Part shown: positions 51,441 to 60,951 of the stretch, piece by piece
Position numbering within the stretch: position 1 is the stretch's first letter
Layout: each line of letters starts with the position of its first letter
Assembly: GCF_005870025.1 (NCBI RefSeq)
Contig: NZ_VATA01000043.1
Coordinates: forward strand, 1 to 63,201
DNA from: Poseidonocella sp. HB161398
Lineage (GTDB): Bacteria; Pseudomonadota; Alphaproteobacteria; Rhodobacterales; Rhodobacteraceae
Length of the DNA: 63,201 nucleotides
Reading direction: 5' to 3'
Program-made: the position numbers and the translations under genes
The notes under the pieces: model-generated
Told to the model about the DNA's origin: nothing
The model's input: only the letters and a program-made list of their open reading frames with translations
Database searches by the model: none

Positions 51441-52223
51441 ATGAAACTGGACCTGACCGGCAAGAGCGCCCTGATCACGGGAGCCTCCAAGGGCATCGGA
51501 TACAGCTGCGCCAAGACGCTTGCGGCAGAGGGCTGCAACCTGCATCTCGCCGCCCGCAACGGCGAGGCCCTGGCGGCGCTGAAGGCGGAGATCGAGGCCG
51601 AGCACGACGTCACCGTCACCATCCACCCGGCCGATCTGGGCTCTGCCGAGGCGATGATCGCGCTCGATGCCGCGGCCGGCGACTACGACATCCTGATCAA
51701 CAACGCGGGCGACATCCCGGCCGGCCCGCTGGACGAGGTCACCGACGAGGCGATCCGCACCGGCTTCGAGCTGAAGGTCTTCGGCTACATCACCCTGTCG
51801 CGGCTGTTCTTCGCCAAGCGCAAGGGCAAGCCGGACAGCGTCATCATCAACGTCATCGGCAATTCCGGCGAGAACTGGGACGCCTCCTATTTCGCGGGCT
51901 CGACCGGCAACGCCTCGCTGATGTCCTTCACCAAGGCGATCGGCGGCCGTTCGCTGGATGACGGCATCCGCGTCGTGGGCGTCAACCCGGGCCCGGTGGA
52001 TACCGACCGCATGCTGAAGATCATGAAGCGCAAGGCGATCGACATGCTGGGCGACGAGAGCCGCTGGGAAGAGCTTTACGCCAAATACCCCGGCAAGCGC
52101 CCCGCCACCGCACAGGAAGTCGCCGATCTCTGCACCTTCCTGGCCTCGCCGAAAGCGGGCTACATCACCGGCACCGTGGTCACTATCGACGGCGGCATCG
52201 CGGCACGGGGCTCTGTGATCTGA
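51441..52223 (+). CDS. SDR-family oxidoreductase
   Basis: 260 residues from ATG 51441. KSALITGASKGIGYSCAKTL, ILINNAGDIPAG, VIINVIGNSGENWDASYFAG and GVNPGPVDTDRMLKIMKRKA. The usual Y-x-x-x-K site is unusual here: around the expected place one reads SYFAGSTGNASLMSFTKAI, so the Tyr-Lys spacing departs from YxxxK. It is first in the plus-strand operon and overlaps the transaminase start (TGATG). The substrate is unknown. Confidence 0.82.
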   Translation: MKLDLTGKSALITGASKGIGYSCAKTLAAEGCNLHLAARNGEALAALKAEIEAEHDVTVTIHPADLGSAEAMIALDAAAGDYDILINNAGDIPAGPLDEVTDEAIRTGFELKVFGYITLSRLFFAKRKGKPDSVIINVIGNSGENWDASYFAGSTGNASLMSFTKAIGGRSLDDGIRVVGVNPGPVDTDRMLKIMKRKAIDMLGDESRWEELYAKYPGKRPATAQEVADLCTFLASPKAGYITGTVVTIDGGIAARGSVI

Positions 52224-53347
52224 TGGCCGACCTCTCCGTCCGCAACCGGTATTTCGACGACCTCTTCTCCACGCCGGACCTGGCGTGGATGGGACAGAAC
52301 ACCAACCACATCCCGGCCCATCCGGCGGTGACGGCGGCGATGACCGCTTCCATCGAGGCCGGAGAGTTCAACGCCTACGCCCCGCCGCTGGGCTTCGAGG
52401 AGCTGCGCGCCGCCATCGTCGCGGATGTCGGCGTCCCGGGGCTGGAGGCGCTGGTGACCGAGGGCGGCGTCAACGCGCTGTCCCTGATCTGCCGCGCACG
52501 GGCAAAGCCGGGCACGACGCTGGTCACCACCGATCCGACCTGGAAATGGCCCTGCCAGTTCGCCGAGCAGCAAGGCGCCGAGGTCGTGCAGACGCCGATC
52601 TACGGGCCGGAGACCGGCTACAAGCTGACCCCGGAGCTCCTGCGCGCCCATATCGACGGGCGCTGCGCCATCCTCTACCTGGTCGACCCCAACAACCCGC
52701 TGGGCGTGACCTACACGGCCGGGGAAATCGCCGAATTCGCCGCCATCGCGAAGGAATTCGGCGCGCTGCTGGTGCATGACTGCACGTATCGCGACTTCGC
52801 CGAAGCGCATACGCCGGCGGTCTCCGTGGATGCAGACAACGCCGTGTGCACGCTCTCCTTCTCCAAGTGGCTGGGACTTGCCGGCATGCGCATCGGCGCG
52901 CTCGTGGGCAACCCGGCGCTGATCGCCGAACTGGCCGCGGTCTCGACCTCGGTGCTGGGCGGCAACGTGGTGGCACAGCGCGGCGCCATCGCCGGGCTGA
53001 AGGTCAAGGCCGAGTGGATGGACACCGTCCGCCGCATCGACCTGGCCAACAAGGAGAAGATCAAGGCCGCCGCCGAAGCCATCGGCATGTCCGTCCCGGT
53101 CTGGCCGTCGCACGGCAACTTCATCATCGTCGAGACCGCGGGCGTGCGCCCCGAGGCGATCGTCGAGGCCGCGCGGCTGGACGGGGTGATGATCCGCCAG
53201 GGCGCGTATCACACCGCCGCCTTCGGCGACCGCTTCATCAAGGTGTCGACCACGGTCCCCAAAGCCTGGGCCGACAAGCTTGCCGCCAATTTCGCAGCCT
53301 ATGTCGAGACGGCCAAGGGCCTGACCGACGTGCCTGCATTGTTCTGA
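52223..53347 (+). CDS. PLP aminotransferase, class I/II
   Basis: 374 residues, fold type I. Pyridine-clamp region DPNNPLGVTY (155-164), PLP Asp in LLVHDCTYRDF, Schiff-base Lys215 in TLSFSKWLGLAGMRIG, and a C-terminal Arg in FIKVSTT-like context that is not clear. YAPPLGFEELR is typical of the class. It could transfer or remove the amino group of the imported compound. It overlaps the SDR gene by one base. Confidence 0.87.
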   Translation: MADLSVRNRYFDDLFSTPDLAWMGQNTNHIPAHPAVTAAMTASIEAGEFNAYAPPLGFEELRAAIVADVGVPGLEALVTEGGVNALSLICRARAKPGTTLVTTDPTWKWPCQFAEQQGAEVVQTPIYGPETGYKLTPELLRAHIDGRCAILYLVDPNNPLGVTYTAGEIAEFAAIAKEFGALLVHDCTYRDFAEAHTPAVSVDADNAVCTLSFSKWLGLAGMRIGALVGNPALIAELAAVSTSVLGGNVVAQRGAIAGLKVKAEWMDTVRRIDLANKEKIKAAAEAIGMSVPVWPSHGNFIIVETAGVRPEAIVEAARLDGVMIRQGAYHTAAFGDRFIKVSTTVPKAWADKLAANFAAYVETAKGLTDVPALF

Positions 53348-53358
53348 GGAGACGCCGG

Positions 53359-54237
53359 ATGTACGCAACCGCGAAGGACGGCACCAAGATCTACTACGAG
53401 ACGGCGGGCGAAACCGGCACGCCGATCCTGTTCATCCACGAATTCGGCGGCAACTACGACGCGTGGGAGCCGCAGATGAGCCATTTCGCGCGCCGCCACC
53501 GCTGCATCACCTATGCCGCGCGCGGCTATGCGCCCTCGGACATCCCCGCCGACATGGAGATGTATTCCCAGGCCATCGCCGTCGATGACGCCATCGCGGT
53601 GCTGGACGATCTGGGCATCGAAAAGGCACATATCGTCGGGCTGTCGATGGGCGGCTTTGCCACCGTGCATTTCGGGCTGAGCTATCCCGAACGCGCGCTG
53701 TCCCTGACCGTCGCCGGCGCCGGCTATGGCTGCGAGAAGGAGACCGAGGAGTATTTCCGCGGCGTCTCTCTGACCGTGGCCGACAAGTTCGAGGCGGACC
53801 CGGCCGGCTTCGCCGAGGTCTACGGACGCGGCGCCAGCCGGGTGCAGTTCGAGAACAAGGACCCGCGCGGGCATCTGGACTTCGTCGCCCGCCTCGCGCG
53901 CCACGACAAGGTCGGCGCGGCGAACACGATGCGCGGCGTCCAGGCCCGGCGGCCGTCCTTCTGGGATCTGGAAGACAAGCTCAAGGCCTGCACCCTGCCG
54001 ACGCTGGTCATGGTCGGCGACGAGGACGACCACTGCCTGCAGCCGGGCATCTACCTGAAGAAGACCATGCCCGCCTCGGGCCTGCTGATCCTGCCGAGGA
54101 CCGGCCACACGCTGAACCTGGAGGAGCCGGTGCTGTTCAACCTGCACCTCGCCGAGTTCATCGCCCAGGCCGAAGCCGGTGCCTGGGGGCTGCGCGATCC
54201 GCGCGCCAACCCCGCCCAGGTCATGCGGACGGACTGA
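53359..54237 (+). CDS. Alpha/beta hydrolase
   Basis: 292 residues. FIHEFGGNYDAWEPQ oxyanion loop, YAARGYAPSD, nucleophile elbow HIVGLSMGGFA (Ser96), acid in MVGDEDDHCLQP, His in LPRTGHTLNLEEP. Complete triad. It lies 11 bp after the transaminase and 3 bp before the amidohydrolase. A second hydrolase of this fold is in the opposite operon, suggesting two hydrolytic steps. Confidence 0.85.
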   Translation: MYATAKDGTKIYYETAGETGTPILFIHEFGGNYDAWEPQMSHFARRHRCITYAARGYAPSDIPADMEMYSQAIAVDDAIAVLDDLGIEKAHIVGLSMGGFATVHFGLSYPERALSLTVAGAGYGCEKETEEYFRGVSLTVADKFEADPAGFAEVYGRGASRVQFENKDPRGHLDFVARLARHDKVGAANTMRGVQARRPSFWDLEDKLKACTLPTLVMVGDEDDHCLQPGIYLKKTMPASGLLILPRTGHTLNLEEPVLFNLHLAEFIAQAEAGAWGLRDPRANPAQVMRTD

Positions 54238-54240
54238 GCC

Positions 54241-55497
54241 ATGGATGACCTCCCCCGGATCGACGGCGGCAGGCTCTGGTCGCGGCTGATGGAGATGGCC
54301 GCGATCGGCGCCCTGCCCGATGGCAAGGGCGTCAACCGCCAGGCGCTCTCCGCCGAGGACCGCGATGCGATGCGCAAGCTGATCGGCTGGGGGCAGGCCA
54401 TCGGGCTGGCACCGGGTTTCGACACCGCCGGGAACCTGTTCCTGGAGATGGCGGGGCAGACGCAGGGCGCGCCGGTACTGATCGGCTCGCATCTCGACAG
54501 CCAGCCGACCGGCGGCCGCTTCGACGGGGTCTTCGGCGTGCTGGCAGCCTTCGAGGCACTGGAAACGCTGCATGACGCGGGCATCGTCCCGCCGCGCCCC
54601 GTGACACTCGTCGCCTGGATGAACGAGGAAGGCAGCCGCTTCGCGCCCGGCATGATGGGCTCGGAGGTCTTCGCCGGGACCCGCAGCCTCGCCGATATCC
54701 GCGCCACGGCGGATGCCGGGGGCGTCACGGCGGGTGCGGAGCTGGACCTACTGGCGGAAAGCTTCCCGGATGTGCCTTGCCGCGCGCCGGGCTTCGCGCT
54801 CCACGCCTATGTCGAGCCGCATATCGAGCAGGCCGACCTGCTGGAAACCACCGGCATGGTGATCGGAGCGGTCTCGGGCATCCAGGGCAAGAAGACCTAC
54901 GACCTCACCCTGACGGGCCGCGAGGCCCATGCCGGGACCGAACCCATGGAGCGCCGCCAGGATGCGGTGCAGGCCTTCGCCCGGATCGCCGCTGCCATGC
55001 AGTCTGCCGCGCTGGCGGCGGGACCCGATATCCGCTTCACCATCGGCCGGGTCGAGGTGCTGCCCAATGCGCCCTCGGTCGTGCCCGCCGAGGTCCGGTT
55101 CCGCATCGACCTGCGCCATCCGGAAAATGCCGTGCTCGACGCCACCGGCCTGGCGCTGGAAGCCGCCGCACGGGACGGGGCCGCGCCCTGCCAGGTTGCC
55201 GTCCGCCGCATGGTCGACGCGCCTGCCAACGATTTCTCGCCCGCGCTTCGCGCCGCCATCCGCGAGAGCGCGGCCGCCCATGGCATTCCCGCGGCCGACC
55301 TGCTTTCCGCCGCCGGGCATGACGCGCGCCACATGGCGCCGCTCTGCCCCTCGGCGATGATCTTCATCCCCTGCCGCGGCGGGCTGAGCCACCATCCCGA
55401 CGAATGGGCCGAGCCCGCCCATGTCGCAGCCGGCGCCCAGGTCCTGCTGGACGTCTGCCTCCGCGCCGCCTCTTCCGATCAAGGAGATCTGACATGA
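54241..55497 (+). CDS. M20-type amidohydrolase (N-carbamoyl amino acid/allantoate family)
   Basis: 418 residues. Zinc ligands in IGSHLDSQPTGGRFDGVFGV (His84, Asp95), MNEEGSRFAPGMMGS (Glu130) and YVEPHIEQADLLE; the dimer/lid domain follows with TGREAHAGTEPMERRQDAV, and SAAGHDARHMAPLCPSAMIF near the end holds the last His. These enzymes release ammonia and CO2 from N-carbamoyl or ureido acids. This is the clearest clue that a ureido compound is an intermediate. Confidence 0.88.
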   Translation: MDDLPRIDGGRLWSRLMEMAAIGALPDGKGVNRQALSAEDRDAMRKLIGWGQAIGLAPGFDTAGNLFLEMAGQTQGAPVLIGSHLDSQPTGGRFDGVFGVLAAFEALETLHDAGIVPPRPVTLVAWMNEEGSRFAPGMMGSEVFAGTRSLADIRATADAGGVTAGAELDLLAESFPDVPCRAPGFALHAYVEPHIEQADLLETTGMVIGAVSGIQGKKTYDLTLTGREAHAGTEPMERRQDAVQAFARIAAAMQSAALAAGPDIRFTIGRVEVLPNAPSVVPAEVRFRIDLRHPENAVLDATGLALEAAARDGAAPCQVAVRRMVDAPANDFSPALRAAIRESAAAHGIPAADLLSAAGHDARHMAPLCPSAMIFIPCRGGLSHHPDEWAEPAHVAAGAQVLLDVCLRAASSDQGDLT

Positions 55498-56420
55498 CGA
55501 TCAACGATATGGCCGAAATGCCGGTCCAGCATCCGCGCGCGCCCAAGACAGGGGCCGAAGCGCGGGGCCGCTATTTCAACTCCGGCAACGCCTTCAACAT
55601 CAAGCTGCCCCCGGTGCCGCCGCGCATCCTGCGCGACGAGCCCGCGCAGGCGCTGGCCAAGAACGAAACCGGCTGGGTGCTCTGCGATCTCTCCGCCGAG
55701 CTCGGCTGCCCCTTCCCCGCCACCACGCCGCTGATGCTGGCGCGCTATGCCACCGTGCTGGCGGGCGACGGCCTCGATGTGACGCTGACCTGCACCGCCT
55801 CGATCTGGTACGTCATCGAAGGCACCGCCAGGATCATCGTCGGCGGCGAGACGGCGGAGCTCGGCAAGGGCGACGTCTTCCTGCTGCCCGGCGGGGTGGA
55901 GAGCCGCATCGAGGCGTCGGAAACCGCCGTGTTCTGGGCGGTGGGCAACGATCCGCAGCTTGCCTTCGAGAAGGCCGCGCCGATCACCGGCGAGGAGGCT
56001 GCGACCGGCTTCGTGCACTACCCGGCCGACGAGATCACCCATCAGCTCGACGTGGTCTATGGCCGCGACGCGAATGACGGCACCTCCGGCCATGCGCTGA
56101 TCTTCTCGGCCGAGCCGACCGAAGCCAGCCGCAATATCGCGCCGACCCTGACGCTGTCTCTGAACACGCTGAAACCGCACAGCTTCCAGCCGCCGCACAA
56201 GCACAATTCGGCGGCGCTGACCCTCGCCGTGGCAGGCGATCCGGCCTATTCGATGGTCGGGGACCTGAAATGCGACTGGTCGCCCTGGGCGACGCTGCTG
56301 ACGCCTCCGGCCGAGAAGCACAGCCACCACAATGACGGCGACACCCGTGCCGAGTTCCTGATCGTGCAGGATGGCGGGTTCTACTACCACGCGCGCACCA
56401 TGGGGTTCGAGTTCTACTGA
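55494..56420 (+). CDS. Bicupin protein, unknown substrate
   Basis: 308 residues from ATG 55494 (ATGA overlap). First cupin: TASIWYVIEGTARIIVGGET and GDVFLLPGG; second cupin: FQPPHKHNSAALTLAVAGDP and EKHSHHNDGDTRAEFLIVQD. The second holds His residues suited for a metal; the first has lost most. Resembles gentisate-dioxygenase-like bicupins but could be an isomerase or a metal-dependent hydrolase. No name is justified. Confidence 0.75.
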   Translation: MTINDMAEMPVQHPRAPKTGAEARGRYFNSGNAFNIKLPPVPPRILRDEPAQALAKNETGWVLCDLSAELGCPFPATTPLMLARYATVLAGDGLDVTLTCTASIWYVIEGTARIIVGGETAELGKGDVFLLPGGVESRIEASETAVFWAVGNDPQLAFEKAAPITGEEAATGFVHYPADEITHQLDVVYGRDANDGTSGHALIFSAEPTEASRNIAPTLTLSLNTLKPHSFQPPHKHNSAALTLAVAGDPAYSMVGDLKCDWSPWATLLTPPAEKHSHHNDGDTRAEFLIVQDGGFYYHARTMGFEFY

Positions 56421-57358
56421 TGCGGCTGATCATCGACACTGACACGGCAGGCGACGACTGCTTCTCGCTGCTCCTGGCGATGAAGAGCCCGGGCGTGACG
56501 CTGGAGGCCGTGACGATCTGCAACGGCAATGTCGATTTCGACCAGCAGGCCGAGAACGCGCTGGCCACGATCGAGGCGGCGGGGATGTCCGGCGAGGTGC
56601 CAGTCTATCTGGGCGCGCGGAAACCGCTGCTGGCAGACTGGGAGCCCGCGCAGATGCACGGTGCCGACGGCATGAGCGGCGCGGGGTTTCCCCCCGCCCG
56701 CCAGCGCCCGGAGACGCAGCACGCGGTCGATGCGCTGATCGAGCGGATCATGGCGGCCCCCGGCGAGATCGAGATGATCGCCCAGGCGCCGCTGACCAAC
56801 CTCGCGCTCGCCGTGACCAAGGAGCCGCGCATCGCGAAGGCGCTGAAGCACCTCTGGATCATGGGCGGCACCGACAATTCGGTCGGCAATGTCACGCCCT
56901 GCGCCGAGTTCAACTTCTACATCGACCCCGAGGCGGCCGCGATCGTGTTCCGCGCGGGGTTCGAGATCACTCTTTCCACCTGGACGCTGACGCTGAAAAG
57001 CGCGGTCTTCGACGGCGATCAGCTCGCCCGGCTCGACGCGCTCGGCACGCCGCTGTCCGAGTTCCACGCCAAGGTGTCGAAGACGCCCCGCGCGGTGGCG
57101 AAGGAACGCTACGGCCGCGTGATCTGCACCTATCCCGACACGCTGACCTGCGCCTGCGCGATCAACCCGGACCTGATCACCGCCGCCCGCGGCGCCGTGG
57201 TGCGGATCGAGACCGGCGGCACCATCGCCCGCGGCTTCTCGGCGGTGCATCCCGCCAAGCTGGGCGCGCGCTGGCCCGGATACGCCGAGAACGCGCGCGT
57301 GATCGAGACCGCGGACAATGTCGCATTCTTCTCGATGGTGGAGGCCGCCCTCTCATGA
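56420..57358 (+). CDS. Nucleoside hydrolase family protein (IunH-like)
   Basis: 312 residues. The Ca-binding N-terminus reads IIDTDTAGDDCFSLLLAM where the canonical form is DTDPGxDD, so Pro is replaced. ICNGNVDFDQQAENAL, VYLGARKPLL, APLTNLALAVTKEPRIAKAL and IMGGTDNSVGNVTPCAEFNF are family blocks. Members split N-glycosidic bonds of ribonucleosides. Its place among amidohydrolase and importer genes suggests it frees a base or a pyrimidine-like ring from a ribosyl or similar group. Confidence 0.83.
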   Translation: MRLIIDTDTAGDDCFSLLLAMKSPGVTLEAVTICNGNVDFDQQAENALATIEAAGMSGEVPVYLGARKPLLADWEPAQMHGADGMSGAGFPPARQRPETQHAVDALIERIMAAPGEIEMIAQAPLTNLALAVTKEPRIAKALKHLWIMGGTDNSVGNVTPCAEFNFYIDPEAAAIVFRAGFEITLSTWTLTLKSAVFDGDQLARLDALGTPLSEFHAKVSKTPRAVAKERYGRVICTYPDTLTCACAINPDLITAARGAVVRIETGGTIARGFSAVHPAKLGARWPGYAENARVIETADNVAFFSMVEAALS

Positions 57359-58197
57359 TGACCCGACCCCAGACCGATTTCACCGCCGCGGAGGCAGCCA
57401 TGACCGACACCGCCGAGCCGATCCTCGACCTGCGCACCCTGTCCAAGACCTTCGGCGAGGTGAAGGCGCTCAACGGCGTCGACCTGAAGGTTCAGCCGGG
57501 CGAATTCGTCACCGTCGTCGGCCCCTCGGGCTGCGGCAAGTCCACGCTCTTCAACATCGTCTCGGGGCTGGAAGAACCCGACAGCGGCTCGGTCCTGCGC
57601 TTCGAGGGCCGTTCGGTCATGGCGCGCGACCTCCTGGGCAAGGTGTCCTTCATGCCGCAGCGCGACCTGCTGCTCGCGTGGCGCAACGTCATCGACAACG
57701 CCATCCTGCCCTTGGAGATCGAGGGCGCCAACCGCGCCGAAGCCCGCCGCGAGGCCGAGAGGATGCTGCCGGAATTCGGACTTGCCGGCTTTGCCAAGCA
57801 GTACCCCCACGAGCTGTCGGGCGGCATGCGCCAGCGGGTGGCGCTGATGCGCACCTTCATGTTCAAGCGCGACCTGATGCTGCTCGACGAGCCCTTCGGC
57901 GCGCTCGACGCTCTGACCCGGGCGATGATGCAGCGCTGGCTGCTGGATGTCTGGTCCGAGCACCGCCGCACCGTCCTCTTCATCACCCATGACGTCGACG
58001 AGGCGATCTTCCTCGGCGACCGCGTGCTGGTGATGACCGCGCGCCCCGGCGCGATCAAGCTGGAGCGCAAGGTCGACCTGCCGCGGCCGCGCGGCGCCGA
58101 TCTCGTCACCTCCCCCGAATTCATCGCTCTCAAGCGCGACCTGCTAGACGCGATCGAGGAAGAGAGCATGAAGACCTTCGGCCCGAACGCGCATTGA
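57355..58197 (+). CDS. ABC ATPase (SsuB/TauB/ThiZ-like)
   Basis: 280 residues from ATG 57355 (ATGA overlap); an alternative start is ATG 57400. Walker [11 protein letters not shown]-loop FMPQRDLLLAWRNVIDN, signature LSGGMRQRVALMRTF, Walker B LMLLDEPFGALDA, H-loop LFITHDVDEAI. Pairs with the two permeases and binding protein downstream. Confidence 0.9.
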   Translation: MMTRPQTDFTAAEAAMTDTAEPILDLRTLSKTFGEVKALNGVDLKVQPGEFVTVVGPSGCGKSTLFNIVSGLEEPDSGSVLRFEGRSVMARDLLGKVSFMPQRDLLLAWRNVIDNAILPLEIEGANRAEARREAERMLPEFGLAGFAKQYPHELSGGMRQRVALMRTFMFKRDLMLLDEPFGALDALTRAMMQRWLLDVWSEHRRTVLFITHDVDEAIFLGDRVLVMTARPGAIKLERKVDLPRPRGADLVTSPEFIALKRDLLDAIEEESMKTFGPNAH

Positions 58198-58250
58198 GGC
58201 CGCATCAGAGCCCGGGCGAACCGGGCCTTCCCATCAACACGGAGACTCCC

Positions 58251-59264
58251 ATGAAAAGACGTTCCTTCCTCTCCACACTCGGCGCCGTCGCCTCTGCCGC
58301 CATGATCGGTGCGCCCGCCATGGCCGAGGACCTCGAGAAGGTCTCGCTGCGGCTCAAGTGGCTGCCCCAGGCGCAGTTTGTCGGCTTCTACATGGCGAAG
58401 GCCAAGGGCTACTATGCCGACGAGGGCCTCGACCTGACGATCAACCCGGGCGGCCCGAACCTGCTGACCGAGAACCTCGTCGCGACCGGATCGGACACGT
58501 TCGGCCTGTCGGGCGGCACCGACTCCGTCTTCGCGGCGATCGAGAAGGGCCTGCCGATCACCTGCATCGGCATCGCCCACCAGGAAACGCCCTTCGTCTT
58601 CGTCTCCAAGGCCGACGGCCCGGTGCAGGAACTGGCGGATTTCCAGGACGCCTCGATCACCACCTGGTTCACCGGCGCGAACTACGTACTCTACGCGATG
58701 CTGGCCGCGAACGGGCTGGACCGCTCGACGATGAACATCCAGCCGCAGCAGGTTTCGGTCACGCCCTTCGTCGACGGGCAGGTCGATGTCGTCACCGCGA
58801 CGCGCTACAACGAATACTACACGCTGATGACCCGCGTCGGCGAGGAGAACCTCAAGCGCTTCGTCCCCGAGGATTTCGGCGTCTCCTTCCCGCGCGACAC
58901 GCTGATCGTCGGCAATGACTGGGCCGCCGAGCATCCCGAGCTGGTGCAGGGCTTCGTGCGCGCTTCGGTCAAGGGCTGGCTCGACACCTTCGCCGACAAG
59001 GGCGCCGCGATCGACCTGATCCTGAAGGAGGCCCCGACCCTCGACCGCGCCCACCAGGAATTCATGCTCGACGAGATCGAGAAGATCATGATGGCCGGCG
59101 CCGCGGCGACCGACGGGCTCTTCGCCATCGACATGGACGCGGTCGGCAAGGCCCACCAGATCATGGTCGACTACGAGGTTCTGGAAGGTCCGATCGACCT
59201 CGGGAAGGCCTTCGACAGCCAGTATGTCGACGCCATCCCGGCGGCGGAGCGCCTGCCGAAATGA
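58251..59264 (+). CDS. NMT1/THI5-like ABC substrate-binding protein
   Basis: 337 residues from ATG 58251. MKRRSFLSTLGAVASAAMIG looks like a twin-arginine-style signal ending AMAED. Then VSLRLKWLPQAQFVGFYMAK, GLDLTINPGGPN, FGLSGGTDSVFAAIEKGLPI: the ThiY/THI5-like set that binds formyl-aminopyrimidine, riboflavin precursors or related heterocycles. This supports uptake of a nitrogen heterocycle by the second importer. Confidence 0.87.
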   Translation: MKRRSFLSTLGAVASAAMIGAPAMAEDLEKVSLRLKWLPQAQFVGFYMAKAKGYYADEGLDLTINPGGPNLLTENLVATGSDTFGLSGGTDSVFAAIEKGLPITCIGIAHQETPFVFVSKADGPVQELADFQDASITTWFTGANYVLYAMLAANGLDRSTMNIQPQQVSVTPFVDGQVDVVTATRYNEYYTLMTRVGEENLKRFVPEDFGVSFPRDTLIVGNDWAAEHPELVQGFVRASVKGWLDTFADKGAAIDLILKEAPTLDRAHQEFMLDEIEKIMMAGAAATDGLFAIDMDAVGKAHQIMVDYEVLEGPIDLGKAFDSQYVDAIPAAERLPK

Positions 59265-60064
59265 CGGCAGTCCCGGCACCCGCGGGGTCTTTCCCCGCTG
59301 CACGGCGCTTCGGCGCCGTGCTCCCCCTGCTCCGCGGCGTGCTGGCGCTGGCGGCGGTGCTGGCCGCGGTCGAGCTGATCGTCATCGCGCTCGGCATCCG
59401 CCCCTATGTCCTGCCGCGCCCCTCGGCCGTGTTCGAGGCCATCCTGCGCACCCCCGCGGCCTATCGCGACGCGATCATCCGCACCGGGCTGGAAACGCTC
59501 TACGGCTTCGCGGCCGGGGCGCTCTTCGGCATCGGCATCGGCATCGCCTTCTCGCGCCTGCGCTTCCTGCGCGAGACCGTCTTCCCGATCTTCATCGTGT
59601 CCCAGACCATCCCGGTGATCGCCTTCGGCGCGCTGGTCGTCATGTGGTTCGGCAACACGATCCTGGCGAAATCCGTAATCGTCTTCTACCTGACCTTCTT
59701 TCCGGTGACCGTGAACACGCTGCTGGGCATGCGTGCCGTCGACCAGAAGCAGGTGCAGCTGCTGAAGAGCTTCGGCGCCTCCGAGGGCGAGATCCTGCGC
59801 AAGCTGCGCTTCCCGACCGCGCTGCCGCATATCTTCGTCGCGCTGCGCATCTCCTCGGCGCTCGGCCTGGCCGGCGCGGTCGTCGGAGAGTGGTTCGGCG
59901 ACACGACCGGGCTCGGCGTCCTGCTGCTGCAGGGCATGTATGCCGAGAACATGGTCGCGATCTGGGCCAGCGTCTTCTGCTCCGCGCTTCTCGGCGTGGC
60001 GCTCTTCTCCGCCATCGGCTTCGCCGAGCGGCGCATCGTGTTCTGGGGAGGCAGCGACGCATGA
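59261..60064 (+). CDS. ABC permease (SsuC/ThiX-like), first
   Basis: 267 residues, about six helices. TGLETLYGFAAGALFGIGIG, SQTIPVIAFGALVVMWFGNT, EAA loop KSFGASEGEILRKLRFPTAL, GAVVGEWFGDTTGLGVLLLQ. Starts in an ATGA overlap with the binding-protein gene. Confidence 0.9.
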   Translation: MTAVPAPAGSFPAARRFGAVLPLLRGVLALAAVLAAVELIVIALGIRPYVLPRPSAVFEAILRTPAAYRDAIIRTGLETLYGFAAGALFGIGIGIAFSRLRFLRETVFPIFIVSQTIPVIAFGALVVMWFGNTILAKSVIVFYLTFFPVTVNTLLGMRAVDQKQVQLLKSFGASEGEILRKLRFPTALPHIFVALRISSALGLAGAVVGEWFGDTTGLGVLLLQGMYAENMVAIWASVFCSALLGVALFSAIGFAERRIVFWGGSDA

Positions 60065-60822
60065 GCACCGATCCCATGGCCCCGTCCCGCCATGCGCTGG
60101 CGCGCGGCATCTTCGGCGGCGTGGCACTGTTCCTGGTCTGGGAACTCGTCGCCCGCGGCTTCGACCTGCCGAGCTACATCCTTCCGGCCGTCTCCGAGAT
60201 CGTCGCCCGCATCTGGACCGCCCGCGCCGCCTTGGGCAATGCCGCCGCCTACACGCTGGGCGAGTCCGTCGCGGGCTACCTGCTGGGCGGCGCGATCGGC
60301 GTCGGCCTGGCGCTCTGCGTGACGCTGGTGCCGCCGCTGCGCAAGGTGATCGTGCCCGCGGCGACCGCGGTGAACTCGGTCCCGGTCGTGGCCTTCTCGC
60401 CGCTGATCCTGCTGTGGTTCGGCATGGGCATGACCTCGAAGATCGTCATGGTCGCCGTGGCGGTCAGCTTCACCATGTTCGTCTCGGCGCTGGCCGGCTT
60501 CGACCGCGTCGACGAGCGCAGCGTCAACCTGATGCGCAGCTTCGGCGCCAGCCGCGCCGCCATCCTGTGGAAGCTGCGCCTGCCGACCGCACTTCCGCTG
60601 GTCCTGTCGGGGATGCGGCTGTCGACCGTGCGCAGCCTGATCGTCGCCATCGTGACCGAAATGCTCGGCGCCTATGGCGGGCTCGGCTGGGTGATCTACC
60701 AGGCCGTGGTCGTGATCGACTTCGTGCAGGTCTGGGCGGCGATCTTCATCGCCTCGCTTGCCAGCCTCGCCTTCTTCGGCCTGGTGTCGTGGATGGAGCG
60801 CCGTCTGGTCTTCTGGCGCTGA
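60061..60822 (+). CDS. ABC permease (SsuC/ThiX-like), second
   Basis: 253 residues. TLGESVAGYLLGGAIGVGLA, NSVPVVAFSPLILLWFGMGM, EAA loop RSFGASRAAILWKLRLPTAL, EMLGAYGGLGWVIYQ. Two distinct permeases suggest a heterodimeric channel. A strong hairpin terminator follows. Confidence 0.9.
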   Translation: MSTDPMAPSRHALARGIFGGVALFLVWELVARGFDLPSYILPAVSEIVARIWTARAALGNAAAYTLGESVAGYLLGGAIGVGLALCVTLVPPLRKVIVPAATAVNSVPVVAFSPLILLWFGMGMTSKIVMVAVAVSFTMFVSALAGFDRVDERSVNLMRSFGASRAAILWKLRLPTALPLVLSGMRLSTVRSLIVAIVTEMLGAYGGLGWVIYQAVVVIDFVQVWAAIFIASLASLAFFGLVSWMERRLVFWR

Positions 60823-60842
60823 GCGCTTTGCAGCCCGTTTCC

Positions 60843-60875
60843 GGAGGGCCGCGGCACACCCCGCCGCGGCCCTCC
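60843..60875 (+). terminator. Strong hairpin after second permease
   Basis: GGAGGGCCGCGGC and GCCGCGGCCCTCC pair perfectly over 13 bp with a 7-nt loop, 20 bp after the stop codon. It separates the operon from ridA, which probably has its own promoter in the short AT-richer gap 60896-60945. Confidence 0.7.
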
Positions 60876-60951
60876 GCCGTTCAGGCAATGCGTGGCTGCG
60901 GACCCGCATGATTGCAGTATTGTCTGATCGCATACCTTCTTGGAGACACAC

